In this document: positions 25,401 through 39,276 of the stretch, piece after piece | How the letters are laid out: the number at the start of each line of letters is the position of its first letter | Position numbering within the stretch: the stretch's first letter is position 1 | From: Lampris incognitus | Lineage: Eukaryota; Chordata; Actinopteri; Lampriformes; Lampridae | Assembly (NCBI RefSeq): GCF_029633865.1 | Contig: NC_079217.1 | Location: 59,503,578-59,567,577 of the forward strand | Direction of reading: 5' to 3' | Length of the DNA: 64,000 bases | Notes under the pieces: model-generated | The model's input: the letters and a program-made list of their open reading frames with translations, nothing else | What the model was told of the DNA's origin: nothing | Database searches by the model: none | Program-made: the position numbers and the translations under genes

Positions 25401-28400
25401 GTCAATAGCGCAATCATAGGGGCGATGAGGAGGCAGGGAGAGAGCTTGCTGCTTGTTGAACACAGCTTGGAGGTCATGGTACTCTGGAGGCACCAGTGAC
25501 AGGTCAGAGGTCTCAGAGCTTGACACCTCACAGGGGACAGACTGAGGCAGAGCAGACTGGAGGCACATGGCATGACAGACGGGACTCCAACTTGAAATTC
25601 TGGCCGATGACCAATCAATATGGGGACTATGCTTAACCAGCCAGGGATGACCAAGTATAATGGGAACAAAGGGAGAATTGATAACGAAAAAACTTAACTC
25701 CTCTTGATGGTTTCCCGACAACAGGAGGCGCACAGGCTCGGTCTTAGAGGTTATCCGGGCCAGGAGACGTCCATCCAGGGCATTAGCTTCAAGAGGCTGG
25801 TCCAGACTCACAGTGGCAAGACCTAGCTGCTTCACAACACTTGCATCCAAAAAGCTTTCATCAGCTCCAGAGTCAATTAAAGCCAAAAGTTTAGTGGACT
25901 GACCTTTAAAACTGATGGTAGCTTGCAACTGGGTACATGGATGAGGAGACAGAGGGCAGACAGTTGGGCTCACGAGGATCCTCCCCCTCCCTCGTGAGCC
26001 TGCTAGTTTGACAGAACGGTGAGGGCAGGAGGCGAGAAAGTGACCAGGCTGACCACAATACAAGCAGCTGTTCTCGGTGATGCGGCATTGACGCTCCTCC
26101 GGGTTGAGCCGGAAGCGGCCGAGTTGCATCAGCTGAAGCTGGGGAAGAGTCACGCCTCGGGCTTTCTCGGAGGACGGCAACCTCAGTCGAGCGAGCTCGG
26201 CCCCCAGAGTTTGGAGGTGTGGCCCGTGGTAAGTTGTTGTGACCAGGAAAGCGGTGCGTCCTCTCTCGCCTCCGCTCCCGGAGACGGTTGTCCACACGAA
26301 TGGCCAGGGTAACCAATTCCTCCAACCCTCCAGGCTCGGGGTAGGAAACCAATTCGTCCTTTATGGATTCGCTTAGCCCGTTGGAAAAGCCGGCCTGGAG
26401 GGACTCGTTGTTCCATCCGCTCTCCGCTGATAGTGTACGGAACTCAACTGAGTAGTCAGCGACGCTGCGGGAACCCTGGCGGAGAGAGATCAGTCTTTTT
26501 GACGCATCCTTTCCCCGCACGGGATGATCAAAAACCTGGCGAAAAGCCGTGGTGAACTCAGCATAGGATGAGGAAGTGGAGGCCCGCATCTCCCACACCG
26601 CTGTAGCCCAATCCAGGGCGCTTCCCCGGAGAAGACCCATGATGTAAGCGACTTTGGCTCCATCCATGGAATATGACTGGGGCTGCTGGTTAAACACAAT
26701 CTCACACTGCATCAAAACTGGGCGACAAAGTCCAAAATCTCCATCATACTTATTGGGCGGGGCAACCCATGGTTCCTTAGCCGAAGTTGATGGCGCTGGG
26801 GGTGGCGGAGCTGGAGGGGCGGATCCCGGGCTAGCGGAGGCACTAAGTTGGGTCTGGATTCCGGAGATCTGTGAGCTGAGCCCACGGAGGGCGTCAGCCA
26901 TCCCCTGTAGCACCTGGCTGTGCTGGCCGAGGACCGATTCCTGGTTGGCTACAGCCTGGCAGACCGTGGCCAGGTCTGTGGTGGAATGGTCTGCTGGGTC
27001 CATAGTGGCTGGAACGTACTGTCACGTATCGGGAAAGAACCCAAAAGCAGACGGGACAACCAGGTAAGGGAAGAATCCAGTCTTTATTGAAGTGACCGAT
27101 CTCGGGGGTAGAGCAGGAGGTGGCTCTGTGGCAGGTAGGCAGGCAGGCAGAAGTCCATGAATGGCGACGTTCCAGCGAAGACTGGTCCATAGTGGAGGCC
27201 TTTTAAGGGTGAGGGTGATTGCCGGGGTGAAGGGGGGGTCAGCAGGTGTCAGCTGGTGTAGCAGGTGTCAAGGGCGATCGCTTTGATGTCAAGGGCGAGA
27301 GGCTGTGACAGTCTAGTAATGAGTAATAACGAAATTGACACAAATACCAGTCTGATGAATCCTGGGCACATGAGATGAGCCGCTGGAGAGACGCCTGTAC
27401 GGCAGGGTAAACCACGTGACGTGCGTGTAGTCTACGTGACTCGCTGTAGAAGTTAGATGGCGCCAACAGCAATGCAATGCGTTCAATGTTCACACTGCTC
27501 TTGAAATAACTTTCACTCAGGCAAACAATCTTCCGTCACAAAACTAAAAAAACGCGACTGTCCTCCGAGTCCTCTTCTCAGCATCCAACAGTTCATCCGA
27601 ACGCGTGCAGTCCCAGTATTGAGAACTAACGAGCCGCTACGACCAGTGAGCTAGCTAGCTTCACTGACTAATAGACTAACGTTAGTACTATAGGCTTATC
27701 CAGTGCGGTACTAAGCTAGTGCTGGAGATAGTCCAATCACTAAACACTATTGTCTACTAATGTCTGTCTAGAATCCTCTTTGTGCCTCATGCACACTACA
27801 ACAATGACAAATGTTCCCCTGAAACTCACGGCACCGACGAAGCACTGTCTTCCACATCTTCAGTCCATGACCATTTCAAACACTCCATTGCTAGTCGGGG
27901 GAATTCATGCTAGCTGGTGGTCACTCGCAGCCTCCAAGCAGGATACCTTCTCCGACGCACCCCAGGAAACACGAATTCGTCCCAAATGATTCTTGTAGAC
28001 GGTAACCAATTCACTCCACGTACAGTACGTGTCTGTCTCTCTTTGGATTTCGTATTTGTCTATTAGGAAAAAAAAAATGTTCAGCGACACACACAGCCGC
28101 AAAGCTGTCGCACACCGCCTCTCTTCTTCTTTTTTTTTCCTTCCCCCCGGTGTGTTAGAGAGCCTCACTCTGATTGGCTACAATGGAGGAGGCTTGCCTG
28201 ATACTAACCCAATCATATACGACTATACTCAGAATAGTTGCATACCCTACATTTACTTTCAAGACTCCCACCCGGATACATAATGTTTTGGTGTTGACAC
28301 TATCACTGCCTGATGTTTTGACTCAAAGATAGATGCAAGTCGTGCATGCGCACGGTTGACTAAGATCGGTCAGCGATGCAGAGCAGGGTTGGACAAGTGA

Positions 28401-28526
28401 GCTAGAGAGAGAATGGAGAAACAGAAGGGCGATATCGCACCCACGAGAGGTCCTTCATCACACACTCATAACTGGGCACAAAATTTTTTTAGGTTGATAG
28501 ATATAGCAGTCTGTGAGATTAGCCAT

Positions 28527-28602
<76 letters not shown>

Positions 28603-31287
28603 CCAAACACATAACCCCCCCCCCCCAGAAATAATAAGCTGCATACTGCATTTCAAAAGGTTAAATAGAGAACTTTTACAAGTCACAGTCAGGACATCGA
28701 GACTTTGGCCAGTGATTATCACAATTATGAATTCGGACACTGGCCCAGACTGTTGAATCAGTTCACCTGGACACAACGTTTAGTGGGAGAGACCTTTTCG
28801 TCACTCATGTAAGGGACTTCATCAGTCTCAACTGGCTGCAGGTATCCCCACCCTTATAAACAATACAGTTGTGTCACAACCGAAACCAGTGATCGGTTTC
28901 ATATGCAAATTGCCGTGACCATTAACTAGAGTTAAAATGACCATGTGTAATATTCAGAGGATTTGGGAATCACAGCATTGTAAGAAGGCTACAGATGTAC
29001 TCTCACCCCCCCCCCCCCGGTTCAGGGATGGTCGTTCCCTCTGGCCTCTGACTTCCCGTTCAAACCAGCGTTCTTCCTTATCAAGGGTGTGCCCATCCTC
29101 ATCCTTGAAGGAGTGGGCCACTGGTCTGTAGATGGTGTAGGTGGGTATAGACTGTGGAGTCCTGGTCTGACGTGTTAGCTCTCCTGTGATGTGTCATCCT
29201 CTTGGCCAGCGTCTGTTCGGTTTCCGCAATGTTCAAGTCACGGCAATCCTCCTGGTACCTAACAGGGTACACTATATTGCTCTGTTTGTGCCGAGGGACA
29301 TGATCCTTGGGGTGGACCAACTTCTGGTGCAGCGTGTTTTGGATTTGAACACAACCGAGACGCAGTGTTCAGAAAATATGCATCTCAACTGTCCCGACAC
29401 TCCCGCCACATACAAATACACCACTTGTTTATGCTTGGGCAGTTGTTGACTATCTCCTCTCTTCAATAGGCTGGTACGCTGTTTGGCCGTCTTCCTGGCT
29501 TTGACAAACGCCCAGTTAGGATAACCACCCTTAACCAAGCCCTTTTCAATGTGGCCCTGGGTGTGTGTGGTTATTCTAACTGGGCGTTTGATGATGAACT
29601 GATTCAACTTTCAGGGATTTTCTTACCTGGATTATTGAGCTTGCATCAAGACATCAGACACTGGCCTTGTGTGACACTGTATGTGAGGTATGTCATGTGA
29701 ATGGGAGTGTGATAACCCTGTCATGTGGACCTTTCAGCTGGTCCAGAGCATCGAGATGCTGCGACTCCTGGGTGTCACTCGAGTGGTCGTCTACAAGACC
29801 AACTGCAGTTCTAAAACACAGGTGCTATTGGACTACTACCAAAACACAGGTACAGATTCTAAGATTGAAAGGTTTATTACATGTGTCATGTACAAGTACA
29901 ATAAGCAGTGAAATTATTTCTTGGCAAATACAACGCTGTGCAGCAAGAGAAATGAATACAATAATGAGACGTAGGTATATATGCTATGTACAAGTAAGTA
30001 CAAGTGTGCAAAAAGACTGGATGAGTAAAGTGTCCGAGGCATAATAAAGAGGTAAAACTGGCAGTAGTATTACAAATATAATTGTTGTTTACTTGGGTTT
30101 AGTGTCCTTATGGCCGTTGGGAAGAAACTCCTTATGAGTCTCTCTGTGTTGGCGTTGTGGCTGCGGAGGCATCTTGCTGGCTGCAGCAGCTGAAAAATTA
30201 TTGTGATCATGGGGATCCATAACTACCCTTTTAACCCTGGTCCTGCACCGCCTGAAGTACAAGTCCTATAGTGGGATGAGTGCGGACCAGGAATGCTCAG
30301 CAGACCATACCACACTCTGCGGGGCTTTATGGTCTTGAGAGATGCACTTCCCATACCAGGCAGTGAGGCACCCTGCCAGGATGCTCTCAACTGCACCAGA
30401 ATAAAAGGTTCTCTGGATCTGGAGACACTGAACTTCTTCAGTTGCCTAGGGTGATAAAGACGCTGCTTTCATTCAGACACTTTTCATCAACGTGTCTTTA
30501 TGAAGTGTCGATGTTAGGTCCTCAGTAACGTGAACACTGAGGTACCTGAAGCTGCTCACTCTCTCTACTGGGACCCTGTTGATACAGAGAGGGGTGTAGG
30601 TCTTTTGCCATGTTTTTCTAAAATCCACAACAAGCTAAGTTAACCTCGATAACACCGAGGGCGGTCTGGTGGTGGCCTCCCCAGGCGTTGACTGTTTTTG
30701 GTGTCATCGTGTGAAGTGCGGGGAGGTGTGTCGGGGGTGTCTGGCTGGGAGAGCTGACATTGGATCGGCTGGGGGAGCCTGGACTTCTGCGTCCGGTGGA
30801 CCCAGGGAGCACGGCCCTGCCCGGAGCTGCACCCAAAGAGAAAACACCGAGGGCGGTCTGACAGGATGCGGAAGTGGGGCAGGCTAAGCTAACTGCCCGC
30901 CCATGCAGACCAGCAGTTCTGACAGTCATCCTGGCTGGCGTTCACTCTCTTGGAAAAGTGGAATTTTTTTGACAGTAGATTTTTTTTTTTTTTAATATAT
31001 GTTTTTGTAGTTTTTTAAAAAAAACTTTTTTTTAGTTTGGGTATATGTGTTCTTGTGGGTTTTGGATATGTGTTTTTGTCTTTGTGTTACACTGCTGTGT
31101 TTCTCCCCAGCCCACATATGTACATATATACATAAGTACACATGTCCTTGCGTACATCAAATTAATGACAAATAAATGTTCCTTATTGCTGAAGCTTCTT
31201 GGGTTTACTGACATTCAGGGAGAGGCTGTTGGCCTGGCACCACCATAGGTTTGTTTGTACACAAACGCATTCTCTCTCTCTCTCTCT

Positions 31288-31353
<66 letters not shown>

Positions 31354-34300
31354 CTGTCTCTCTCTCTCTCTCTCTAGTCCCCGTCTGTAATCAAATCCTC
31401 AGTAACCCTTTAAATTACATAGAAATAACTACATGACACAAGTAAAATAGATGTAATGGAACATTAATAGCCGTTTTTCCATCAAAACATCATTATGTGC
31501 ATTGTGGAGTGTCACATTAGTAGCGAAAGGCGTGGCGTAACTCCATGAATACTGGGATGGCGTCCAGCGCTTTACCTGTGACCCCGTCCATAGGCTTAGT
31601 GGTTGTGCCAGGAAGGACATCAGATGTACAAATTTGCCATATCAGTATGCGGATTAACAAGACCATACCGAGGCTCCATACCGGATTAGTCGAGGCCCGG
31701 GTTAACAACAGCCACCATTGGTGCTGTGCCCTCACAGGGTACCGATGGAAACTGCAAATTCCGCTGTGGCGACCCCTGAGAAACAGGGAACAAGACGAAA
31801 GAAGAAGTGGAGTGTCACATTAGAAAAGCTTGATGGAACCGGCAACATTCAATCAAACTTCCTCAATATTACAAACCCCCCTCCCCTTTTTCTCCCCAAT
31901 TGTATCCAGCTAATTACCCTAATCTTCTGAGCTGTCCCGGTTGCTGCTCCACCCCCTCTGCCGATCCAGGGAGGGCTGCAGACTACCACAGACTCCTCCG
32001 ATACATGTGGAGTCACCAGCCACTTCTTTTCACCTGACAGTGAGGAGTTTCACCAGGGGGACGTAGCGCAGGGGAGGATCACGCTATTCCCCCCAGTTCC
32101 CCCTCCCCCCCAAACAGGCACCCCGACCGACCAGAGGAGGCGCTAGTGTAGCGAGCAGGACACATTCCCACATCCGGCTTCCCACTCACAGACACGGCCA
32201 ATGGGGAAGAGTCCGAGTGATGTCACAGCATCGCTGTCGCTATGGACGCGTCACAGGAAGTCAGACATGCGGAGCACGTTACACAGTACAGCATGGCTGT
32301 GTTTTCTGTACACCATGGCACACTAGAAAAAATAGGTGAAAACTGAAAAAAAGTTAGGCAAAAAACGAAGAAAATTACAACAAACTGCTTACTTCTAATG
32401 TAGTTTGGTGCATCCAATGTCTGACTTCCCTTTGCTGGGAAGTTTCGCTTCTGCTCGTGTCTGTAGGGACGCCCAACCAAGGCAACACAGCTTCAGTTCG
32501 AACTGGCGATCCCCATGTTGACAGACAACAGAACAGACCGCCACGCTGCCCGGACGTCCTATTGCCAAACATTCTGAACCCTCACTTGAGGTGGTTTTTG
32601 TGTTTGAGTTTTTGCCCCAAATGGTTCATGGAAACTCCTTTGACAATCAAAAAAAATATGAAGTGGGAATGTAGTCACGTGATCAGCTGTTCCTTTGTCT
32701 TAACTGGTCTTTCTAATCGGTGTTGAAGTATGCACATGTGAAACAACGTTCAGGGTTTTATGTACTTAAACAGATGTAGTATTATATTTACTGTGGTTAT
32801 GTTACTCAGCAGGATGTCCAACATTGACCTTATATTCCAGTTTAACACATAATTACTATTTACCCTGTGACACAAAGGATTCACAACACTGTTTGGTACA
32901 ATGTGATGTGTGTATGTATCCCATACAGTGTTTGATGTGGATTATATTTAACATCACATTATAATGACAAGGAAACAAACCAGAGATATAGAAAAGACCC
33001 CATTTTACTCATCTATTAACCAGTAAGTTTTACTTGTATGCTACTTGGTTATTTCTGCATATGGAATGGCCTGTAATAGAAATCAACACAAAATCTTCTC
33101 GCTGTGAGTTTTTGCCATTAAAATGTAATGTTAGGTCTCAGGATTGGCTTTTCACATGTCTGTAGTAAACACCTTTCCAATGCTTTCAGTTATTCCACAC
33201 ATTCTCTCCAAGAAAAGTACTATTTGTTTTGCTGATGTTTCTCTGTTTTGTTTTTTTGTGTTTTTTTGTGTGGTTACATGCTACCAGGTCTTGTGGAGGT
33301 GATTCCATGGCACTTGTCCAGCCTGATGAATGTGTCTAGGGGTTGGCAGCCTCAGTACAGCCCCGGTCAGATGCACTACTATGGTCAGATCCCTGCCCTG
33401 ACTGACTGCGTCTACAGATACATGTACCGCTCCAAATACCTGGCCCTCCACGATATGGATGAGCTCATACTGCCACAAACGGTGGACAGGTAGTCTTCTG
33501 TATATGTGCGTGTTTTGTGTGTGTGTGTGTGCGCGCGTTTGCAGGGCCGAATCAAGACATAAGTTAAGGAAGTGGCGGCTTCGGGCCCCATGGCCACCAA
33601 CCTGAGTGTAACTCGGGTTGTTTGAACTGATTGTCAGATGTTGGTTCAACACATTCCCTTAAAGCTAGAGTAGGCAATTTATCTTTAGATTTTTGCTATT
33701 TACAATTTTGCCAATATTTACTTAAAATTTCTTAATGTCGGGGCGTCCGGGTGGTGTGGCGGTCTAGTCTGTTACCTACCAACATGGGGATCGACAGTTC
33801 GAATCCCCGCGTTACCACCGGTTTGGTCGGGCGTCCCTACAGACACAACTGGCCGTGTCTGCGGGTGGGAAGCCGGATGAGGGTATGTGTCCAGCTTCCC
33901 ACCCGTAGACATGGCCAGTTGTGTCTGTAGGGACGCCCGACCAAACCGGTGGTAACACGGGGATTCGAACCGGTGATCCCTGTGTAACTAGCCAACAGAA
34001 TAGACCACTACGCTACCCGGACGCCCTGTTAGCTTGATTTAAAGGGTCATTTGACTGATTTTCAACCTGACTTAAAATTACTTTTTTTTTTAGGGCCTCA
34101 AAAAGTCTTGGGCCGGCTGTGTGTGTGTGTGGGGGGGGGGGGGGGGAGATCGAGAGACAGTCAGAAAGACAAACACAACAGGTATATCACGAGTTAAATG
34201 AGTATTTCAGGTGATTGGGATGACATCTTTATTCTTCCAGCTGGGGGGAGCTGCTTCCTCTTCTGGAGCAGCAGCTTGGCTCCGACTTCGGTTACTTGTT

Positions 34301-37300
34301 CGAGAACAGCGTTTTTCCTGTCACCGCCAGCCTCCCTCCTCCCCCGTCCTCGCTGTCCCCCAATCTCCCGCATGGCTGCTGCCCCGCCTGGAAGGATGTG
34401 CCCGGCGTGAACATCCTGGCACACCTGTACCACGAACCCGTCAACCAGTGGACTCACAGCAACTTTAAGATGATAATCAACCCCCGAGCTGTGTTCCGCC
34501 CCACTGTCCATGGCCTGCTGAGCTCACAGAAGGGCCACGTTTGGGTTAGCGGCGACATTGCACGCATGTACCATACAAGGTATTGGAAAAGTGTGTGTGT
34601 GTGTGTGTGTGTGTAGGGGAAATTTCAACCTGATTGTACGTTAAGTGAAAACCACATTCAGACTGACTTTCAGTCGTGTCATGAACTTGTTCAACAGTTT
34701 CAGAGGACATTTCACCTCCATGGCCCATTTCTGTTGGTCATTCAAACTACCAGTTGTGTTCATATTAATGTCCTTTGTTTGTTTTATTATTCACACTTTA
34801 TTCCAGGTTTTGCATGGTTCGTGCATTACTGTCTGCTTGGAAGTTTGTGAACCCTTTAGAATTGTCTATATTTCTGCATTAATATGACCTAAAACATCAT
34901 CAGATTTTCACACAAGTCCTAAAAGTAGATAAAGAGAACCCAATTAAACACCTGAGACAAAAATATTATACTTGGTCAATTATTTATTGATGAAAATTAT
35001 TACATATCTGTGAGTAGCAAAAGTATGTGAACCTCTAGGATTAGCAGTTAATTTGAAGGTGAAATTAGAGTCAGGTGTTTTAAATCAATGGGATGACAAT
35101 CAGGTGTAAGTGGGCGTCCTGTTTTATTTCAGGAACAGGGGTCTATCAGAGTCTAATCTTCACAACATGTTTGTGGAAGTGTATCATAGCAAGAACAAAG
35201 GAGATTTCTGAGGACCTCAGATAAAGCGTTGTTGATGATCATCAGGCTGGAAAAGGTTACAAAACCATCTCTATAGAGTTTGGACTCTACCAATCCACAG
35301 TCAGACAGATTGTGTACAAATGGAGGAAATTCAACACCATTGTTACCCTCCCCAGGAGTGGTCCATCATCAAAGATCACTCCAAGAGCAAGGCGTGTAAT
35401 AGTCGGCCAGGTCACAAAGCAACCCAGGGTAACTTCTAAGCAACTAAAGGCCTCTCTCACATTGGCTAATGGTAATGTTCATGAGTCCACCATCAGGAGA
35501 ACACTGAACAACAATGGTGTGCATGGCAGGGTTGCAAGGAGAAAGCCACTGCTCTCCAGAAAGAACATTGCTGCCCGTCTGCAGTTTGCTAAAGATCACG
35601 TGGACAAGCCAGAAGGCTGTTGGAAAATGTTTTGTGGACGGATGAGACCAAAACAGAACTTTTTGGTTTAACTGAGAAGCATTATGTTTGGAGAAAGATA
35701 AACGCTGCATTCCAGCATAAGATCCTTATCCCATCTGTGAAACATGGTGGTGGTAGTGTCATGGTTTGAGCTTGCTTAGCTGCATCTGGGCCAGGACGGC
35801 TTGCCATCATTGATGGAACAATGAATTCTGAATTATACCAGTGAATTGTTAAGGGAAATGTCAGGACAGCTGTCCGTGAACTGAATCTCAAGAGAACGCG
35901 GGTCATGCAGCAAGACAACGACCCTAAGAACACAAGTTGTTCTACTAAATAATGGTTAAAGAAGAATAAAGTTAATGTTTTGGAATGGCCAAGTCAAAGT
36001 CCTGACCTTAATCCAATCGAAATGTTGTGGTAGGACCTGAAGCGAGCAGTTCATGTGAGGAAACCCACCAACATCCCAGAGATGAAGCTGTTCTGTACGG
36101 AGGAATGGGCTAAAATTCCTCCAAGCCGATCAACAGTTAACAGAAACGTTTAATTGCAGTTATTGCTGCTCAAGGGAAGGGGGGGGGGTCACACCAGATA
36201 CTGAAAGCAAAGGTTCACATACTTTTGCCACTCACAGATATGTAATATTGGATCATTTTCCTCAATAAATAAATGACCAAGTATAATATTTTGTCTCATA
36301 TGTTTAATTGGGTTCTCTTTATCTACGTTTAGGACTTGTGTGAAAATCTAATGATGTTTTAGGTCATATTCATGCAGAAATATAGAAAATTCTAAAGGGT
36401 TCACAAACTTTCGAGCACCACTGTAAAACTTTATGGAAAGTTAGACAATGACCCATCAAGGAGGTTTCCGTGGATGAACTGGTCATATATATATGGCACT
36501 TGCATGGCTAGGGTTAGGGCTTCCTTTCTGATAGGGCCACCCACCATAATTAGGCATCTAACGTGTCTTGCATAAAAGCACTCAACAAGTCATCCGGGGA
36601 GCGTAGCAGTCTATTCCGTTGCCTACCAACACGGGGACCGGCGGTTCGAATCCCCGTATTACCTCCGGCTTGGTCGTACATCCCTACAGACACAAATGGC
36701 CGTGTCTGCGGGTGGGAAGCCGGATGTGGGTATGTGTCCTGGTTGCTGCACTAGCGCCTCCTCTGGTCAGTCGGGGCACCTGTTCGGGGGGCTGGTGGGA
36801 ATAGCGTGACCCTCCCACGCGCTTTGTCCCCCTGGCGAAACGCCTCTCTGTCAGGTGAAAAGAAGCGGCTGGTGACTCCACATGTACTGGAGGAGCCATG
36901 TTGTAGCTTGCAGCCCTGCCCGGATGCGAATATTTTTTCCTTGGATGAATCCGGAAAGTTCCCGCCCTCAGGCGCTAGGATTGGCCACATCTGCCTGTCA
37001 GTCAAGGCCGATGCGAACGCGCAACAAACCTAACCCTAACCCTAGCCACGTTTGCTTGCTAACTCTTCGCGATTAGCCACGTTTGCAACCAAGCTTACTG
37101 TGCCAACTTAACTGTATGTTTACAGTAAGCGAATTTTTTTTTTCAAGGATGAATCCGGAAAGTTGACTGACAGGCAGATCTGGCCAATCCTAGCGCCTGA
37201 GGGTGGGAACTTTCCGGATTCATCCTAGGAAAAAAAATATTGGCTGCACGGATCGACAGAGGGCGTGGAGCAGTGACCAGGACGGCTGCGAAGCGTGGGG

Positions 37301-39244
37301 TAATTGGTCGGGTACAATTGGGGAGAAAAATGGGGGGGGGGGGGTCAAAAAATAAAAGCACTCACCAAATGAAATACAGTGGATGTCCAACTTCTACAAC
37401 TACAAACCCCAATTTCAATGAAGTTGGGACGTTGTGTAAAACGTGAATAAAAACAGAATACAATGATTTGCAAATCCTTTTCGGCCTATATTCAATTGAG
37501 TACACTGCAGAGACGAGATATTTAATGTTCAAACGGATAAACTTTATTGTTTTCTGCAAATATTTACTCATTTTGAATTTGATGCCTGCAACACATTCCA
37601 AAGAAGCTGGGACAGGGGCAACAAAAGACTGGGAAAGTTGAGGAATGCTCAAAAAACACCTGTTTGGAACATTCCACAGGTGAACAGGTTAATTGGAAAC
37701 AGGGGAGTGTCATGATTGGGTATAAAAGGAGCATCCCCGAAAGGCTCAGTCGTTCATAAGCAAGGGTGGGGCGAGGTTCACCACTTTGTGAACAACTGCG
37801 TGAGCAAATAGTCCAACAGTTTAAGAACAGTGTTTCTCAACGTACAATTGCAAGGAATTTAGGGATTTCATCATGTACAGTCCATAATATCATCCAAAGA
37901 TTCAGAGAATCCGGAGAAATCTCTGCACTTAAGCGGCAAGGCCGAAAACCAACATTGAATGCCCGTGACCTTCGACCCCCTCAGGCGGCACTGCATTAAA
38001 AACCGACATCATTGTGTAAAGGATATGACCACGTGGGCTCAGGAACACTTGGGAAAACCATCGTCAGTTAACACAGTTCGTCGCTACATCTACAAGTGCA
38101 AGTTAAAACTCTCCCATGCAAAGCCAAAGCCATATATCAACACCACCCAGAAACACCACCGGCTTCTCTGGGCCCGAGCTCATCTGAGATGGACTGACGC
38201 AAAGTGGACAAGTGTGCTGTGGTCTGACGAGTCCACATTTCAAACTGTTTTTGGAAATCATGGACGTCGTGTCCTCCGGGCTAAAGAGGAAAAGGACCAT
38301 CCAGATTGTTATCAGCGCAGAGTTCAAAAGCCTTCATCTGTGATGGTATGGGGGTGTGTTAGTGCCCATGGCATCATGGGTAGCTTGCAAATCTGTGACG
38401 GCACCATTAATGCTGAAAGGTACATAGAGGTTTTGGAGCAACCTATGCTGCCATCTTTTGTTGCCCCTGTCCCAGCTTCTTTGGAACGTGTTGCAGGCAT
38501 CAAATTCAAAATGAGTGAATATCTGCAAAAAAAAACACTAAAGTTTATCAGTTTAAACATTAAATATCTTGTCGTCGTAGTGTATTCAATTGAATATAGG
38601 TCGAAAATGATTTGCAAATCCTTGTATTCTGTTTTTATTCACGTTTTACACAACGTCCCAACTTCACTGGAATTGGGGTTTGTAGATGATTGGTGCTGTA
38701 GCGAACTGAATCTGCATGATCAAGTAATGGTTTTGGTAGATATGTAAGTAAGTTAATTCAGATCACTCTACAATCACATCAAGTAGGTTGTAAAGTTTAT
38801 GAATGATGGAAGTGTTATCTCGTTGTTTGTATCATAATAGACTGTGATTTGTGTTTCTAGAACTACCAATCTGTTGAAGGTAGTGAATTTCTCTTGCATT
38901 TACATTGTTCTACCTGTGGGGGCAGTGTTCCAAATACAACAGTACAAACGGCTGTACTGGTCCCAATGTTTGGTACACTCAGTGCATACATATCGCAGTG
39001 CAGTAACCAAGCTTTATTTCCCTCCTCTCCAGAGCACCGATGGAGACCAAGCTGACTCCAGACCAGCTCATATATGATAGCCGACTGCTTGGTTACAGTG
39101 ACCGCCTGATCCTTGCTGTCAACACTGTCCTCGAAGAGACAGGACTCGTTCAGGAAGAGGATACACAACAGCTGGAAGGGTCTGTGTGTGTGGGGGAGTG
39201 CTTACGAGAGAGAAAACGTGTGTGTGTGTGTGTATGTGTGTGTT

Positions 39245-39276
<32 letters not shown>

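Larger units (their letters stand above)
21727..27310 (-). mobile_element. Sushi-type chromodomain Gypsy (chromovirus), nearly full length
   Basis: Flanked by the perfect 5-bp duplication gtcta (21722-21726, 27311-27315). LTRs are 21727-22639 (enlarged by a solo LTR insertion) and 27020-27310. Order on the minus strand is LTR, primer site, gag, zinc knuckle, protease, RT, RNase H, integrase, chromodomain, purine tract, LTR. Apart from the insertion and three extra 19-bp repeats, I see only one clear base difference between the LTRs, so it looks young. Yet the coding region has two frameshifts and several stops. Confidence 0.93.

Noticed and set aside
28413-28776. Histidine/threonine- or valine/cysteine-rich proteins over the CA array
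   Set aside because: Translations of a dinucleotide repeat only.
37026-37046. Interstitial telomere
   Set aside because: Only about two and a half CCCTAA units within a foldback element; too short.
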